Shown piece by piece: positions 48,983 to 57,386 of a DNA stretch of 64,000 nt. The position numbers were made by a program, and so were the translations under genes. The notes beneath the pieces were generated by a model. That model was not told the DNA's origin and did no database searches. It saw only the letters and a list, made by a program, of their open reading frames with translations. The DNA lies in contig CALLUS010000008.1 of NCBI GenBank assembly GCA_938010435.1, positions 62,001 through 126,000 on the forward strand, in the 5' to 3' direction. Position 1 is the first letter of the stretch, and each line of letters begins with the position of its first letter. The DNA is from an uncultured Rhizobiaceae group bacterium. GTDB lineage: Bacteria; Pseudomonadota; Alphaproteobacteria; Rhizobiales; Rhizobiaceae.

Positions 48983-49846
48983 ATGACTTTGCCTAAGCAG
49001 AAGTTTTTTGCAAGATTTTGGGGTGCAAGAGGCACCATGGCGTCCACATCAGACGATACCAATCGTTATGGAGGCAACACCGCTTGCGTTGAAGTAAATT
49101 GTGGTGATGAAACCTTGATCTTTGATGCCGGGTCTGGCCTTCGCCTCTTAGGCGACGACATCATGAAGCGGGTTGCACGTGATGATAAAAAAGACATCAA
49201 ACGCAAAAGACTGAATCTGTTTTTCACCCATTGTCATTATGATCATATTTCCGGATTCCCATTTTTTGCTCCGTTTTTCGACAAGAAAACCAAAATAGAT
49301 ATTTGGTCAGGTCATCTAACCGGAAAAAATAAAACCGAACGCATGATCCTCAATTATATGCGCCCGCCATTCTTTCCGGTCGGTCCTGAAGTGTTTTCTG
49401 CAAAACTGCGATATCGGGACTTTGAACCCTATGATAAATTATCCCCTGTCAAAGGGGTGAAAGTATCGACTCTTTCTCTCGATCACCATGACGAGTGTGT
49501 TGGGTACAGAGTTGATTTCGATGGTCGCAGTATTTGTTATATTACCGACACAACACACACGCTTGGCAAGCCCGACATGCGGATCATAGAGTTTGCACGT
49601 GATACAGATCTTATGATTTACGATGGCACTTACACCGACAGTGAGTTTCCGGCTTTTTCTAATTTTGGACATTCCACATGGCAAGAAGGCCAGCGTCTGG
49701 CTCTCTCGGCAAATGCAAAACGCTATTGTATTTTTCACCATCGACCCAGCCGTACTGACAAAGCGCTCGATAAGATTGATCAACAAGCAAAAGCGAAATT
49801 CAAGAAATCTTGGGCTGCTTACGAAGGGCTTGTCATCAAGGTCTAG
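48983..49846 (+). CDS. MBL-fold metallo-hydrolase, candidate cyclic nucleotide phosphodiesterase
   Basis: 287 residues (ATG 48983; TTG 48989 would be better spaced from CTGGAG). It begins FWGARGTMASTSDDTNRYGGNTACVEVNCG, and has THCHYDHISGFPFF (HxHxDH), ITDTTH (metal-bridging Asp) and a late FHHRP His. This family (WGxRGS start) is often near or fused to CNB and cyclase domains. By gene context it may hydrolyse cyclic nucleotides, but RNase Z-like or other phosphodiester activity is possible. Confidence 0.85.
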   Translation: MTLPKQKFFARFWGARGTMASTSDDTNRYGGNTACVEVNCGDETLIFDAGSGLRLLGDDIMKRVARDDKKDIKRKRLNLFFTHCHYDHISGFPFFAPFFDKKTKIDIWSGHLTGKNKTERMILNYMRPPFFPVGPEVFSAKLRYRDFEPYDKLSPVKGVKVSTLSLDHHDECVGYRVDFDGRSICYITDTTHTLGKPDMRIIEFARDTDLMIYDGTYTDSEFPAFSNFGHSTWQEGQRLALSANAKRYCIFHHRPSRTDKALDKIDQQAKAKFKKSWAAYEGLVIKV

Positions 49847-49933
49847 TCACGTCAAAGCCCGATGAGTTGAATAGACAATAATCAGGCAACAAAGCTAAGT
49901 TTAACGATCACCTGTTTGGAAAAACCAATTTAT

Positions 49934-51274
49934 ATGAATAATTTGTCGGCTACATTTCAGGAGGCCCTTAAAAATATCTGGCCTTCACCTGGCAAAAACC
50001 GTATCCCCGACAGAGTCGCGGAATCGATTGCACGCAATGACGATATCAGTGAAATTTTAGTCAAACTGATTCAGTTATTTGTCTTTGCTCTATGGGCTAT
50101 TTTTTACCTCGCCGCACCAAAACCTGATCCCGACACAATTTCTCAAGTACCTTTGGTGACGTCAGTTTATCTGATTTTTACAATTGCGTTATTGCTTTTG
50201 GCATTGGTGAGAAGAACTCCAAGCTGGCTGATTTATACATCCATAATCATTGATATGGCTCTGCTGACTTATCTGATCTGGAGTTTCCATATTCAGTATG
50301 GGCAACCTGCTTCTTTTTCTTTAAAAGTGGTGGAAGTGATGAACTACTTTGTTCTAATCGCTCTCCGCGCCGTTCGCTTTGAAGCCCGTTACGTTCTGGC
50401 AGCTGGAGTAGCCGCTGCATTGTTCTGGTCATTGATGATTTTGTATACGATCACCAATGATGCAGATGACGCAATGATTACACGGGACTATGTGACCTAT
50501 ATCACCAGTAACTCCATTCTGATCGGTGCCGAGGTCAGCAAGATTATTTCGATGATAATGGTCTCGATTGTTTTGGCTATCTCTGTGCGTCGCGCTCATA
50601 GTTTTTTAGCCTTATCTGTATCTGAAAGCAGTGCTGCAAAGGACCTGTCACGATTTCTCACCGATGATGTGGCCAAGCAAATTCGCGGCTCAAATCAAAA
50701 GATTGAGCCCGGGCAAGGTGTTCGTCGTGACGCTGTTATACTGAACATCGACATTCGCGGATTCACCACCCTAGCGGCTAACCTCACCCCTGATGAAGCG
50801 ATGGCCATATTATCAGACTATCAACATCAGATTGTTCCCATCATTCACAAGCATGGTGGGACAGTAGATAAATTTATGGGTGATGGAATTATGGTGACAT
50901 TCGGCGTCTCTTCAGACGACCCAAAATATTGCGCAAATGCAATCCGGTGCATCGAAGAAATTCTGATTTCCAAAGAACTTTGGCAAGGTCCGGCGGCTGA
51001 AGTAACTGCCAATATCGCAGCTATGTTTGGACCTGTCATTTACGGTGCCGTTGGTGATGGTGACAGACTAGAATTCACCGTCATCGGTTCACACGTAAAC
51101 CTTGCCGCAAAACTAGAGAAACAAAATAAAACTCTTGGAACCACAGCTTTGTGTGGAACAATTTTACTCAAAAAAGCTATCGAACAGGGTTATATAAATT
51201 CAAAAGAACGGCGCGAGATTTTAGTAAAACTCGATGAAAGCAGCCCCCCTTATAAAGTCCAGGTTTTCGCATGA
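49934..51274 (+). CDS. Six-helix membrane class III adenylate/guanylate cyclase
   Basis: 446 residues from ATG 49934 (TTG 49916 is the alternative; neither has a strong RBS). Six hydrophobic helices (~residues 40-220) precede a class III cyclase domain (~250-430): VILNIDIRGFTTLA (first metal Asp), VDKFMGDGIM (Lys and second metal Asp) and the LEFTVIGSHVNLAAKLEK loop. In that loop the transition-state Arg is Lys (N at ~389, K at ~393). It may be a weak homodimer or need a partner. Its 3' end overlaps the next cyclase by 4 bp. Confidence 0.9.
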   Translation: MNNLSATFQEALKNIWPSPGKNRIPDRVAESIARNDDISEILVKLIQLFVFALWAIFYLAAPKPDPDTISQVPLVTSVYLIFTIALLLLALVRRTPSWLIYTSIIIDMALLTYLIWSFHIQYGQPASFSLKVVEVMNYFVLIALRAVRFEARYVLAAGVAAALFWSLMILYTITNDADDAMITRDYVTYITSNSILIGAEVSKIISMIMVSIVLAISVRRAHSFLALSVSESSAAKDLSRFLTDDVAKQIRGSNQKIEPGQGVRRDAVILNIDIRGFTTLAANLTPDEAMAILSDYQHQIVPIIHKHGGTVDKFMGDGIMVTFGVSSDDPKYCANAIRCIEEILISKELWQGPAAEVTANIAAMFGPVIYGAVGDGDRLEFTVIGSHVNLAAKLEKQNKTLGTTALCGTILLKKAIEQGYINSKERREILVKLDESSPPYKVQVFA

Positions 51275-53004
51275 ACGTAACTCCTGTTCCCAACAAATCA
51301 GCGAGACACTTATTTAACGGAATCACAACCGCAAGAGTGCGTTCAACAAGCGGCCTTATTTTGATGGTGTATGTCACCTGCCATCTCGTTGCACACTGTT
51401 TTGGTCTGATATCTCAAGAAGCGTTGAGTGTTGCAGGCGAAACCATGAAAACGGTTTGGCGTTGGTTGCCTCTGACAGTAATTTTATATGCTGCATTGAT
51501 AGCTCATTTTGGCAGCGCACTTTTCCATATCTATCAACAGCGCTCCTTAAAGATGCGCATTCGTGAATGGTTCCAATTGGTGCTTGGGATATTGATCCCT
51601 TTGCTTCTTGTCTCACATGTCATGGGCACACGCTATGCATCGGCAAGATATGGAATAAACGACAGTTACGCCTATGTGCTGCTTTCCACTTTTGTGTTTT
51701 CGCCGGTGAACGGATATCTCAATGCTGCGGGCTTAGTCGCTTCTTGGGTTCACGGGTGCATCGGTGTGCACATGTGGGCGCGGTTTAAACCCTGGTATTC
51801 GCAAGGCTATTTTCATTGGGGCTTGAGTGTTGCAACGCTTCTCCCGATCACTTCACTAGCAGGCTATTTATCAGCCGGACGTCGTATTGTGCCACTCGCA
51901 TCTGATGGAGAATGGTTGGAGGTCTACTACGAAAATCTGCAGCTTTCGTCAGATGATGTCTGGACTTGGATAGGGCAAGACACAGAGTTTGTTCGTAACC
52001 TGTTGATCGCAATTATCATATTGGTTTTTATAGCGCGTGTTGTGCGAACTATATTGCAGTCTCATGGCGACACTATTTCAATTTCGTATTTTGACGGCCC
52101 TATTCTCAACGGACCCAAAGGCCCAACACTTTTAGAACACAGTTTGTCAAACAATGTGCCCCACGCGAGTGTTTGTGGCGGACGCGGGAGATGTTCTACC
52201 TGTCGAGTGCGCATTCTGGAATCAGACTTCGATCTTGAACCGCCTGATGAGAATGAAACGCGCGTTTTGAAACGCATCAACGCTACAACTGACGTGCGGC
52301 TGGCCTGTCAAATTCGACCTGTTGGAAAAATGAATGTTATGCGGCTACTGCCATCAGAAGCAGATATGAATGTTGTCGAAAAAGACAGCAACTGGGCTAG
52401 CGGCCGCGAACGCGTGGTTACCGTTATGTTCGTTGATCTACGAGATTTCACCGGAACGTCAGAAAACAAACTGCCTTTCGATGTTGTTTATCTCATCAAT
52501 CAGTTTTCACGCGCAATGGGGATTGCGGTTGAAGGTCATAATGGACGAATCGATAAATTCTTAGGCGATGGATTTATGGCGTTGTTTGGTGTGAACGAAA
52601 CCAACAAACAGGGTGCAAGGAACGCGCTTGCCGCAACCGAAGCCATAATCGCAGAACTGAGTGTATTGAACGAACGATTGAAGGGCGATCTGGCAAAACC
52701 ACTTCGAATGGGTATCGGTCTGCATTCAGGCAATGTCATACTAGGTGAAATGGGGTATGGATCAGCACGTGGACTGACAGCATTAGGTGAAACGGTCAAT
52801 CTTGCCAGCCGTCTGGAAAGTGCGACCAAAGAACAAAAGTGCACGGTCTGTGTATCTCAAGCAACATTGGATGTGGCACAGTTCACCCCTGTCACGTTAA
52901 GGCCTAAACGCATTGATATACGTGGGTTGAAATCTAAAGTTGAAATGTATGCGATTGAGCATCCTGATGAACTGGATGTTATCGAAAATAATGGGAACGG
53001 ATGA
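51271..53004 (+). CDS. CyaC-like cyclase: histidine-rich membrane anchor, [2Fe-2S] domain, class III cyclase
   Basis: 577 residues. The N-terminal membrane part (~30-265) has His-bearing helices (MVYVTCHLVAHCFG, IAHFGSALFHIY, LLLVSHVMGT, WVHGCIGVHMW), like heme b anchors of succinate:quinone reductases. A plant-type ferredoxin domain (~270-355) has Cys302-x5-Cys308-x2-Cys311 and Cys346. The cyclase domain (~375-570) keeps FVDLRDFTG, IDKFLGDGFM and ETVNLASRLE, all catalytic positions intact. The anchor resembles S. meliloti CyaC, a redox/quinone-regulated adenylate cyclase. Here it is plausibly a quinone or redox-state sensor making cAMP. Confidence 0.92.
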   Translation: MNVTPVPNKSARHLFNGITTARVRSTSGLILMVYVTCHLVAHCFGLISQEALSVAGETMKTVWRWLPLTVILYAALIAHFGSALFHIYQQRSLKMRIREWFQLVLGILIPLLLVSHVMGTRYASARYGINDSYAYVLLSTFVFSPVNGYLNAAGLVASWVHGCIGVHMWARFKPWYSQGYFHWGLSVATLLPITSLAGYLSAGRRIVPLASDGEWLEVYYENLQLSSDDVWTWIGQDTEFVRNLLIAIIILVFIARVVRTILQSHGDTISISYFDGPILNGPKGPTLLEHSLSNNVPHASVCGGRGRCSTCRVRILESDFDLEPPDENETRVLKRINATTDVRLACQIRPVGKMNVMRLLPSEADMNVVEKDSNWASGRERVVTVMFVDLRDFTGTSENKLPFDVVYLINQFSRAMGIAVEGHNGRIDKFLGDGFMALFGVNETNKQGARNALAATEAIIAELSVLNERLKGDLAKPLRMGIGLHSGNVILGEMGYGSARGLTALGETVNLASRLESATKEQKCTVCVSQATLDVAQFTPVTLRPKRIDIRGLKSKVEMYAIEHPDELDVIENNGNG

Positions 53005-53008
53005 AGAC

Positions 53009-53731
53009 ATGATGCTCAAGACCAGCACTACCACTGCCGTACTTCAATCAGTGAGTATAATGACAATATGTTTGGTGGGATCTGTATTTTACTCAACCGC
53101 ACCAGCCTCTGCTGCCTGTTCAGATTATCCTGCTCCATCTGTAAACTGGTCAAGCTGCCGCAAGCGCAATGTTATTCTAACTGAGAATGATCTCACAGGC
53201 TCTAACTTTGCCGAGATCGATCTTTTAGGATCAGACCTGCGGAACACCAAATTTGATAATACTAATTTTACAAAAGCGCAAATGTCACGGGTGAACATGT
53301 CTTCTTCCAGTGCGGCAAAAGCCGACTTCACGAAAGTAGAAGCCACACGGGCTGTATTTCAAAGCACGAATCTGCAGAACTCCAATTTCGAGAAAGCGGT
53401 CATGTTCAGGAGTGATTTTTCAAATAGTGATATGCGCAATGCAAGTTTGGCCAAATCTGAATTCAGCAGATCCAAATTTTCTGGAACGGATTTAGAAAAT
53501 GCAAAACTGTCGTTTACAAATCTAGCACGTGCGGACTTTCGTGATGCTAATTTAAAGAATGTCGACCTCAACACCAGCTGGACTTATCTCACCCGTTTTG
53601 AAGGCGTCGATTTGTCATCAGCCAAGAACCTCTCACAAGCTCAGATACAAATTTCTTGCGGTGATCAATCCACCAAACTTCCCGAAGGCTTGATTGCCCC
53701 TCCAACGTGGCCCTGCACAGTGACAGATTGA
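53009..53731 (+). CDS. Exported pentapeptide-repeat protein
   Basis: 240 residues from ATG 53009, just after the CyaC-like stop (53004). A signal peptide ends near APASAAC. The mature part from ~55 to ~200 is made of A(D/N)LxX-type pentapeptides (LTGSNFAEIDLLGSDLRNTKFDN region and NFEKAVMFRSDF, etc.), which form a right-handed beta-helix. Two Cys pairs flank it (CSDYPAPSVNWSSC; ISCG...WPC), likely disulfides in the periplasm. The role is unknown; its position ties it to the cyclase operon. Confidence 0.85.
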   Translation: MMLKTSTTTAVLQSVSIMTICLVGSVFYSTAPASAACSDYPAPSVNWSSCRKRNVILTENDLTGSNFAEIDLLGSDLRNTKFDNTNFTKAQMSRVNMSSSSAAKADFTKVEATRAVFQSTNLQNSNFEKAVMFRSDFSNSDMRNASLAKSEFSRSKFSGTDLENAKLSFTNLARADFRDANLKNVDLNTSWTYLTRFEGVDLSSAKNLSQAQIQISCGDQSTKLPEGLIAPPTWPCTVTD

Positions 53732-53756
53732 ATTGATGTTTAGGGGCTCGCGAAAA

Positions 53757-54941
53757 CTATCGCGTCAGTTCTTTCATCGCATCGCCAATGCCAGACAACG
53801 TCAGTGGGTACATGCGGTTTGACAGACACTCTTTGATCATTGCGGTGGACTGGGTGTAGCGCCAACCTTTTTCCGGAACGGGGTTAAGCCAGACTGTGGA
53901 TGGCCACTGATCCACGGCACGGCGCAGCCAAGTTTCTCCACTTTCCTCGTTCCAGTGTTCAACGGAACCACCGGGATAAACCACCTCATACGGACTCATG
54001 GCAGCATCGCCAACAAAGATACATTTATATGTCGATCCATAAGTGCGCAGAACATCCCATGTGCTCATCTGTTCACCGTAACGACGGCGATTATCTTTCC
54101 AAACTCCTTCGTACAAGCAATTGTGGAAGTAATAGAATTCCATGTGCTTAAACTCGGCTTTTGCGGCAGAGAACAACTCTTCAACTTGTCGGATATAGCC
54201 ATCCATAGAACCACCGACATCTAGAAACAAAAGCAGTTTGACAGCGTTGCGTCGTTCAGGTCTCGTCTTCACATCCAGATAGCCGTTTTCAGCGGTGGAC
54301 CGGATTGTACCGTTCAGATCAAATTCGTCGGCCTCCCCCTCGCGCGCCCAGCGGCGCAAGCGTTTCAACGCAACTTTTATGTTGCGTGTGCCAAGTTCTA
54401 CATTGTCATCAAAATTGCGGAATTCACGTTTGTCCCAGACCTTCACAGCAGTGCGGTTTCGTCCTGCATTTTGGCCTATTCGAACACCTTCAGGGTTGTA
54501 GCCGTAAGCCCCAAAAGGCGATGTGCCCGCAGTGCCAATCCATTTGGACCCACCTTGATGACGTTTTTCCTGCTCCTCAAGGCGCTTTTTCAGCGTCTCC
54601 ATCAGCTTTTCCCAGCCACCCAGAGCTTCAATTTCTTTTTTCTCTTCATCTGACAGATGCTTCTCGGCCATCTTGCGTAGCCATTCTTCAGGGATCGGCT
54701 GTTCACCAACCTCCGAGGTGCCAGACACAGTTTCCAATCCTTTGAAAACTTCTGAAAAAACGCGGTCAAATTTGTCTATATTTCGTTCATCTTTGACCAA
54801 AGCTGAACGAGAAAGGAAATAGAACTCCTCTACGTCCCACATTGCCACACCCTTTTCCATCGCTTCCAACAACGTGAGATATTCACGCAAGGAAATCGGA
54901 ACTTTTGCCTCTTTAAGTGCGTAAAATAAGTTTGAGAACAT
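53757..54941 (-). CDS. VWA domain (CoxE-like) protein
   Basis: 394 residues. The N-terminal helical part (FYALKEAKVPISLREYLTLLEAM) and a charged middle (GWEKLMETLKKRLEEQEKRHQGG) precede a VWA domain (~210-380) with MIDAS motif FLDVGGSMDG. Proteins of this type work with MoxR-family AAA+ ATPases in maturation or chaperoning of enzymes. A MoxR gene occurs on the same strand at 57.4 kb, and they are separated by metA, an SDR and a DUF805 gene. Tail-to-tail with the pentapeptide gene. Confidence 0.9.
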   Translation of the reverse strand: MFSNLFYALKEAKVPISLREYLTLLEAMEKGVAMWDVEEFYFLSRSALVKDERNIDKFDRVFSEVFKGLETVSGTSEVGEQPIPEEWLRKMAEKHLSDEEKKEIEALGGWEKLMETLKKRLEEQEKRHQGGSKWIGTAGTSPFGAYGYNPEGVRIGQNAGRNRTAVKVWDKREFRNFDDNVELGTRNIKVALKRLRRWAREGEADEFDLNGTIRSTAENGYLDVKTRPERRNAVKLLLFLDVGGSMDGYIRQVEELFSAAKAEFKHMEFYYFHNCLYEGVWKDNRRRYGEQMSTWDVLRTYGSTYKCIFVGDAAMSPYEVVYPGGSVEHWNEESGETWLRRAVDQWPSTVWLNPVPEKGWRYTQSTAMIKECLSNRMYPLTLSGIGDAMKELTR

Positions 54942-54951
54942 GAGCTAAATC

Positions 54952-55869
54952 CTACTGGCCTATATCGTTCAAATCAAACGATGTGGTTTGATAAATCTGA
55001 TTGATCCAATTGCCGAACAATAAATGAGCATGGCTCTTCCAGCGGTTTTGCGGAGGTAGGTTTGTATCATCTGCAGGATAATAATTGTGCGGCACTTCAA
55101 TGGGTGTCCCGTTGGAAACATCACGATCATACTCTTCTTTTAGAGAGAATGAATCGTACTCTATATGATTGAAGATATAGAGCCGGTTTCCCTCTTCTTC
55201 GGCAATCAAACAAGGGCCGGTAATGTCACTTTCCATCAACAGTTCCAGGCCTGCATGTTGTGCAATATCCGCACTGCGCATTTCAGTCCAACGCGAAACC
55301 GGAATTTGAAAATCGTCAGAAAAACCGTTCAAATAGGGTGACGATGGATTGAGATTGCGGTGTCGGTAAACGCCAAATGCTTTCTGGTTGAGTTCATATT
55401 TTGGCACACCATGAAAATAGTAGGCTGCTGCCATTGCTCCCCAACAGATGTTGAACGTTGAGTGAACATTGGTTCGTGTCCATTCAAAAATCTCTTTCAG
55501 TTCTTCCCAGTAATCCACCTGTTCAAAGTCAAGCGTTTCAATGGGTGCTCCCGTGATGATGAACCCGTCAAATTTCTCATCTTTGATCTCATCCCATGTT
55601 TTGTAAAATGAAATGAGATGGTCTTGAGACGTGTTCTTGGATGTATGTCCACTAACCCGCACGAGAGTCATCTCAATTTGCAGGGGCGTTGCCCCCAACA
55701 AACGAGCAATCTGAGTTTCCGTACGAATCTTGTTTGGCATCAGATTCAACAAGCCAAAACGCAGGGGACGAATATCCTGACGTGTGGCTGTGTCCTCTCC
55801 CATAACCATCACGCCCTCAGCTTCCAAAGTGGCACGGGCAGGAAGTGTATCTGGTATACGAATGGGCAT
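54952..55869 (-). CDS. metA: Homoserine O-acyltransferase (MetA/MetAS type)
   Basis: 305 residues, starting [23 protein letters not shown]. The nucleophile Cys is in [18 protein letters not shown] (~residue 142), with the catalytic His in YIFNHIEYD and a Glu nearby. It activates homoserine by acylation for methionine synthesis. The usual alphaproteobacterial products are O-acetyl- or O-succinyl-homoserine; which donor is used cannot be told by eye. It is preceded by a SAM-II riboswitch and terminator, so it should be off when SAM is plentiful. The VWA gene begins 10 bp after its stop. Confidence 0.96.
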   Translation of the reverse strand: MPIRIPDTLPARATLEAEGVMVMGEDTATRQDIRPLRFGLLNLMPNKIRTETQIARLLGATPLQIEMTLVRVSGHTSKNTSQDHLISFYKTWDEIKDEKFDGFIITGAPIETLDFEQVDYWEELKEIFEWTRTNVHSTFNICWGAMAAAYYFHGVPKYELNQKAFGVYRHRNLNPSSPYLNGFSDDFQIPVSRWTEMRSADIAQHAGLELLMESDITGPCLIAEEEGNRLYIFNHIEYDSFSLKEEYDRDVSNGTPIEVPHNYYPADDTNLPPQNRWKSHAHLLFGNWINQIYQTTSFDLNDIGQ

Positions 55870-55882
55870 AAGCTAAAGCCTT

Positions 55883-55916
55883 AAAACTAAAAAACCGACA
55901 GTGAAATCACCATCGG
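55883..55916 (-). terminator. Terminator in the metA leader
   Basis: On the minus strand CCGATGGTGA pairs with TCACTGTCGG (55895-55916), followed by TTTTTTAGTTTT to 55883. It lies between the SAM-II aptamer and the metA start, so it is likely the expression platform. Confidence 0.85.
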
Positions 55917-55940
55917 TCCGTCCCAATTCGGGCTTCGGTC

Positions 55941-55992
55941 CTTTAGCGATTTATTTAAAGTGGCTGCAAGCCGACCGGCCAAATCACCACTG
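55941..55992 (-). promoter_or_regulatory. SAM-II riboswitch (metA motif)
   Basis: On the minus strand the conserved elements appear in order: GTGGTGATTTGGCC, GGCTTGCAGCCAC, TTTAAATAAATCGCTAAAG. These are the P1 pairing (GTGG..CCAC), the UGAUUU/GCUAAA pseudoknot-forming segments and the A-rich joining region of the SAM-II aptamer from alphaproteobacteria. It precedes metA by ~70 bp. It should sense S-adenosylmethionine and reduce metA expression. Confidence 0.9.
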
Positions 55993-56112
55993 CTCTAAAC
56001 TAGACTGACCATTGTTCCACGTCAATTCGATGTGGCATGCCAAATTTTTGTTTGCTGACATTGCACGCTGTGGCCTAATGGGCAGGACCAATAAACCAAG
56101 AGACTCGTATCC

Positions 56113-56871
56113 ATGTCAGATCAATTCGCAATCTATCCAAGCCTTGCCGGAAAATCCGTTCTCATTTCAGGGGGCGCATCCGGCATCGGGGCAGAATTGG
56201 TCAAAGCATTTACAGCACAAAAATCAAAAGTTGGTTTTGTCGACCTTGATGAAACTGCAAGTGCTCGTCTCGTTGAAGAAATCGGCGGCGATGTTTCCTA
56301 CGCTATTTGTGATTTACGGAACATTGAGTCCATGCGTTCTGCATTTGCTGAATTGGTCGAACAGAATGGTTTTGCTAAGGTACTGGTGAATAATGCCGCC
56401 AGAGATGATCGCCACGATTGGAAAGATGTCACACCAGACTATTGGGATGAACGCATGGCCACCAATATCCGACATCAATTCTTTGCCATTCAATCGGTGG
56501 CGCAAGGAATGATCGAAGCCGGTGGTGGTTCAATCATCAATATGGGGTCGAATTCCTGGTGGGAAGCCGGCGGGAATTTTCCAGCTTACACAACAGCTAA
56601 AGCAGCCGTACATGGCCTTACCCGCACGATGGCACGCGACCTTGGTAATCACCGTATTCGGGTTAACACCGTGGTACCGGGGTGGATTATGACAGATCGT
56701 CAGAAGGAGCTTTGGGTGACTGAAGACGCGATTGAAAACCATCGTGCACGCCAGTGTTTGCCGGATTTGATCGATCCGGTTTACGTGGCTCGTATGGTGT
56801 TATTCCTCGCATCCGATGATGCCGCCATGTGCACTGCCAATAACTATATGGTGGAAGCAGGTTCTATCTAG
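56113..56871 (+). CDS. Short-chain dehydrogenase/reductase
   Basis: 252 residues with ISGGASGIGAELVKAF (cofactor Gly motif), VNNAARDDR, the catalytic Ser in INMGSNSWW, YTTAKAAVHGL (Tyr-Lys pair) and RVNTVVPGWIMTDR. It resembles FabG-like or sugar/glucose dehydrogenases, but the substrate is not recognisable. Divergent from metA; its promoter shares the ~240-bp spacer with the riboswitch. Confidence 0.9.
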   Translation: MSDQFAIYPSLAGKSVLISGGASGIGAELVKAFTAQKSKVGFVDLDETASARLVEEIGGDVSYAICDLRNIESMRSAFAELVEQNGFAKVLVNNAARDDRHDWKDVTPDYWDERMATNIRHQFFAIQSVAQGMIEAGGGSIINMGSNSWWEAGGNFPAYTTAKAAVHGLTRTMARDLGNHRIRVNTVVPGWIMTDRQKELWVTEDAIENHRARQCLPDLIDPVYVARMVLFLASDDAAMCTANNYMVEAGSI

Positions 56872-56995
56872 TATTGCCAATTTTCAATGTGATGTGTTCA
56901 CTGGTAACGGGGTAAATATTGTTTCCACAAAACTTTGTGCGGAGACATCAACAAAGAGCATCCTATGCTCACCATTGTTTAGAGGAGAGAAACAA

Positions 56996-57385
56996 ATGGA
57001 AAACTATGGCTACATCTCGGCAATGCGAAAATACGCAACCTTTTCAGGTCGTGCACCACGCAAAGAATATTGGATGTTCACCCTCATCTACATCATCATT
57101 GCGATTGTAGGCGCTGTTCTTGATGCATTTATTTTTGGTTTGGGAGTAGAATCTGTTGGCGTTCTCGGCGGGATTATCGCATTGGGTCACATTATACCAA
57201 GCATCGCAGTTGGTGTTCGTCGGTTGCACGATACAAATCGATCCGGTTGGTGGTATTTTATAATTTTTATCCCGCTCATAGGCATTCTGGTCATGCTGTA
57301 CTGGATGATCAAAGCATCTGATCCGGGCGACAACCAATATGGACCGAATCCTTACGGCGTGGCTGACACAAGCGTTTTTGAATAG
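56996..57385 (+). CDS. DUF805 family membrane protein
   Basis: 129 residues from ATG 56996 (AGAGGAGAG upstream; upstream in-frame codons belong to a spurious extension into the SDR gene). It starts MENYGYISAMRKYATFSGRAPRKEYWMF, then hydrophobic helices at ~28-50, 55-75 and 85-105, with VGVRRLHDTNRSGWWYFI, the family signature. Function unknown; it may be a small inner membrane protein. Tail-to-tail with moxR, one base apart. Confidence 0.9.
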   Translation: MENYGYISAMRKYATFSGRAPRKEYWMFTLIYIIIAIVGAVLDAFIFGLGVESVGVLGGIIALGHIIPSIAVGVRRLHDTNRSGWWYFIIFIPLIGILVMLYWMIKASDPGDNQYGPNPYGVADTSVFE

Positions 57386-57386
57386 A

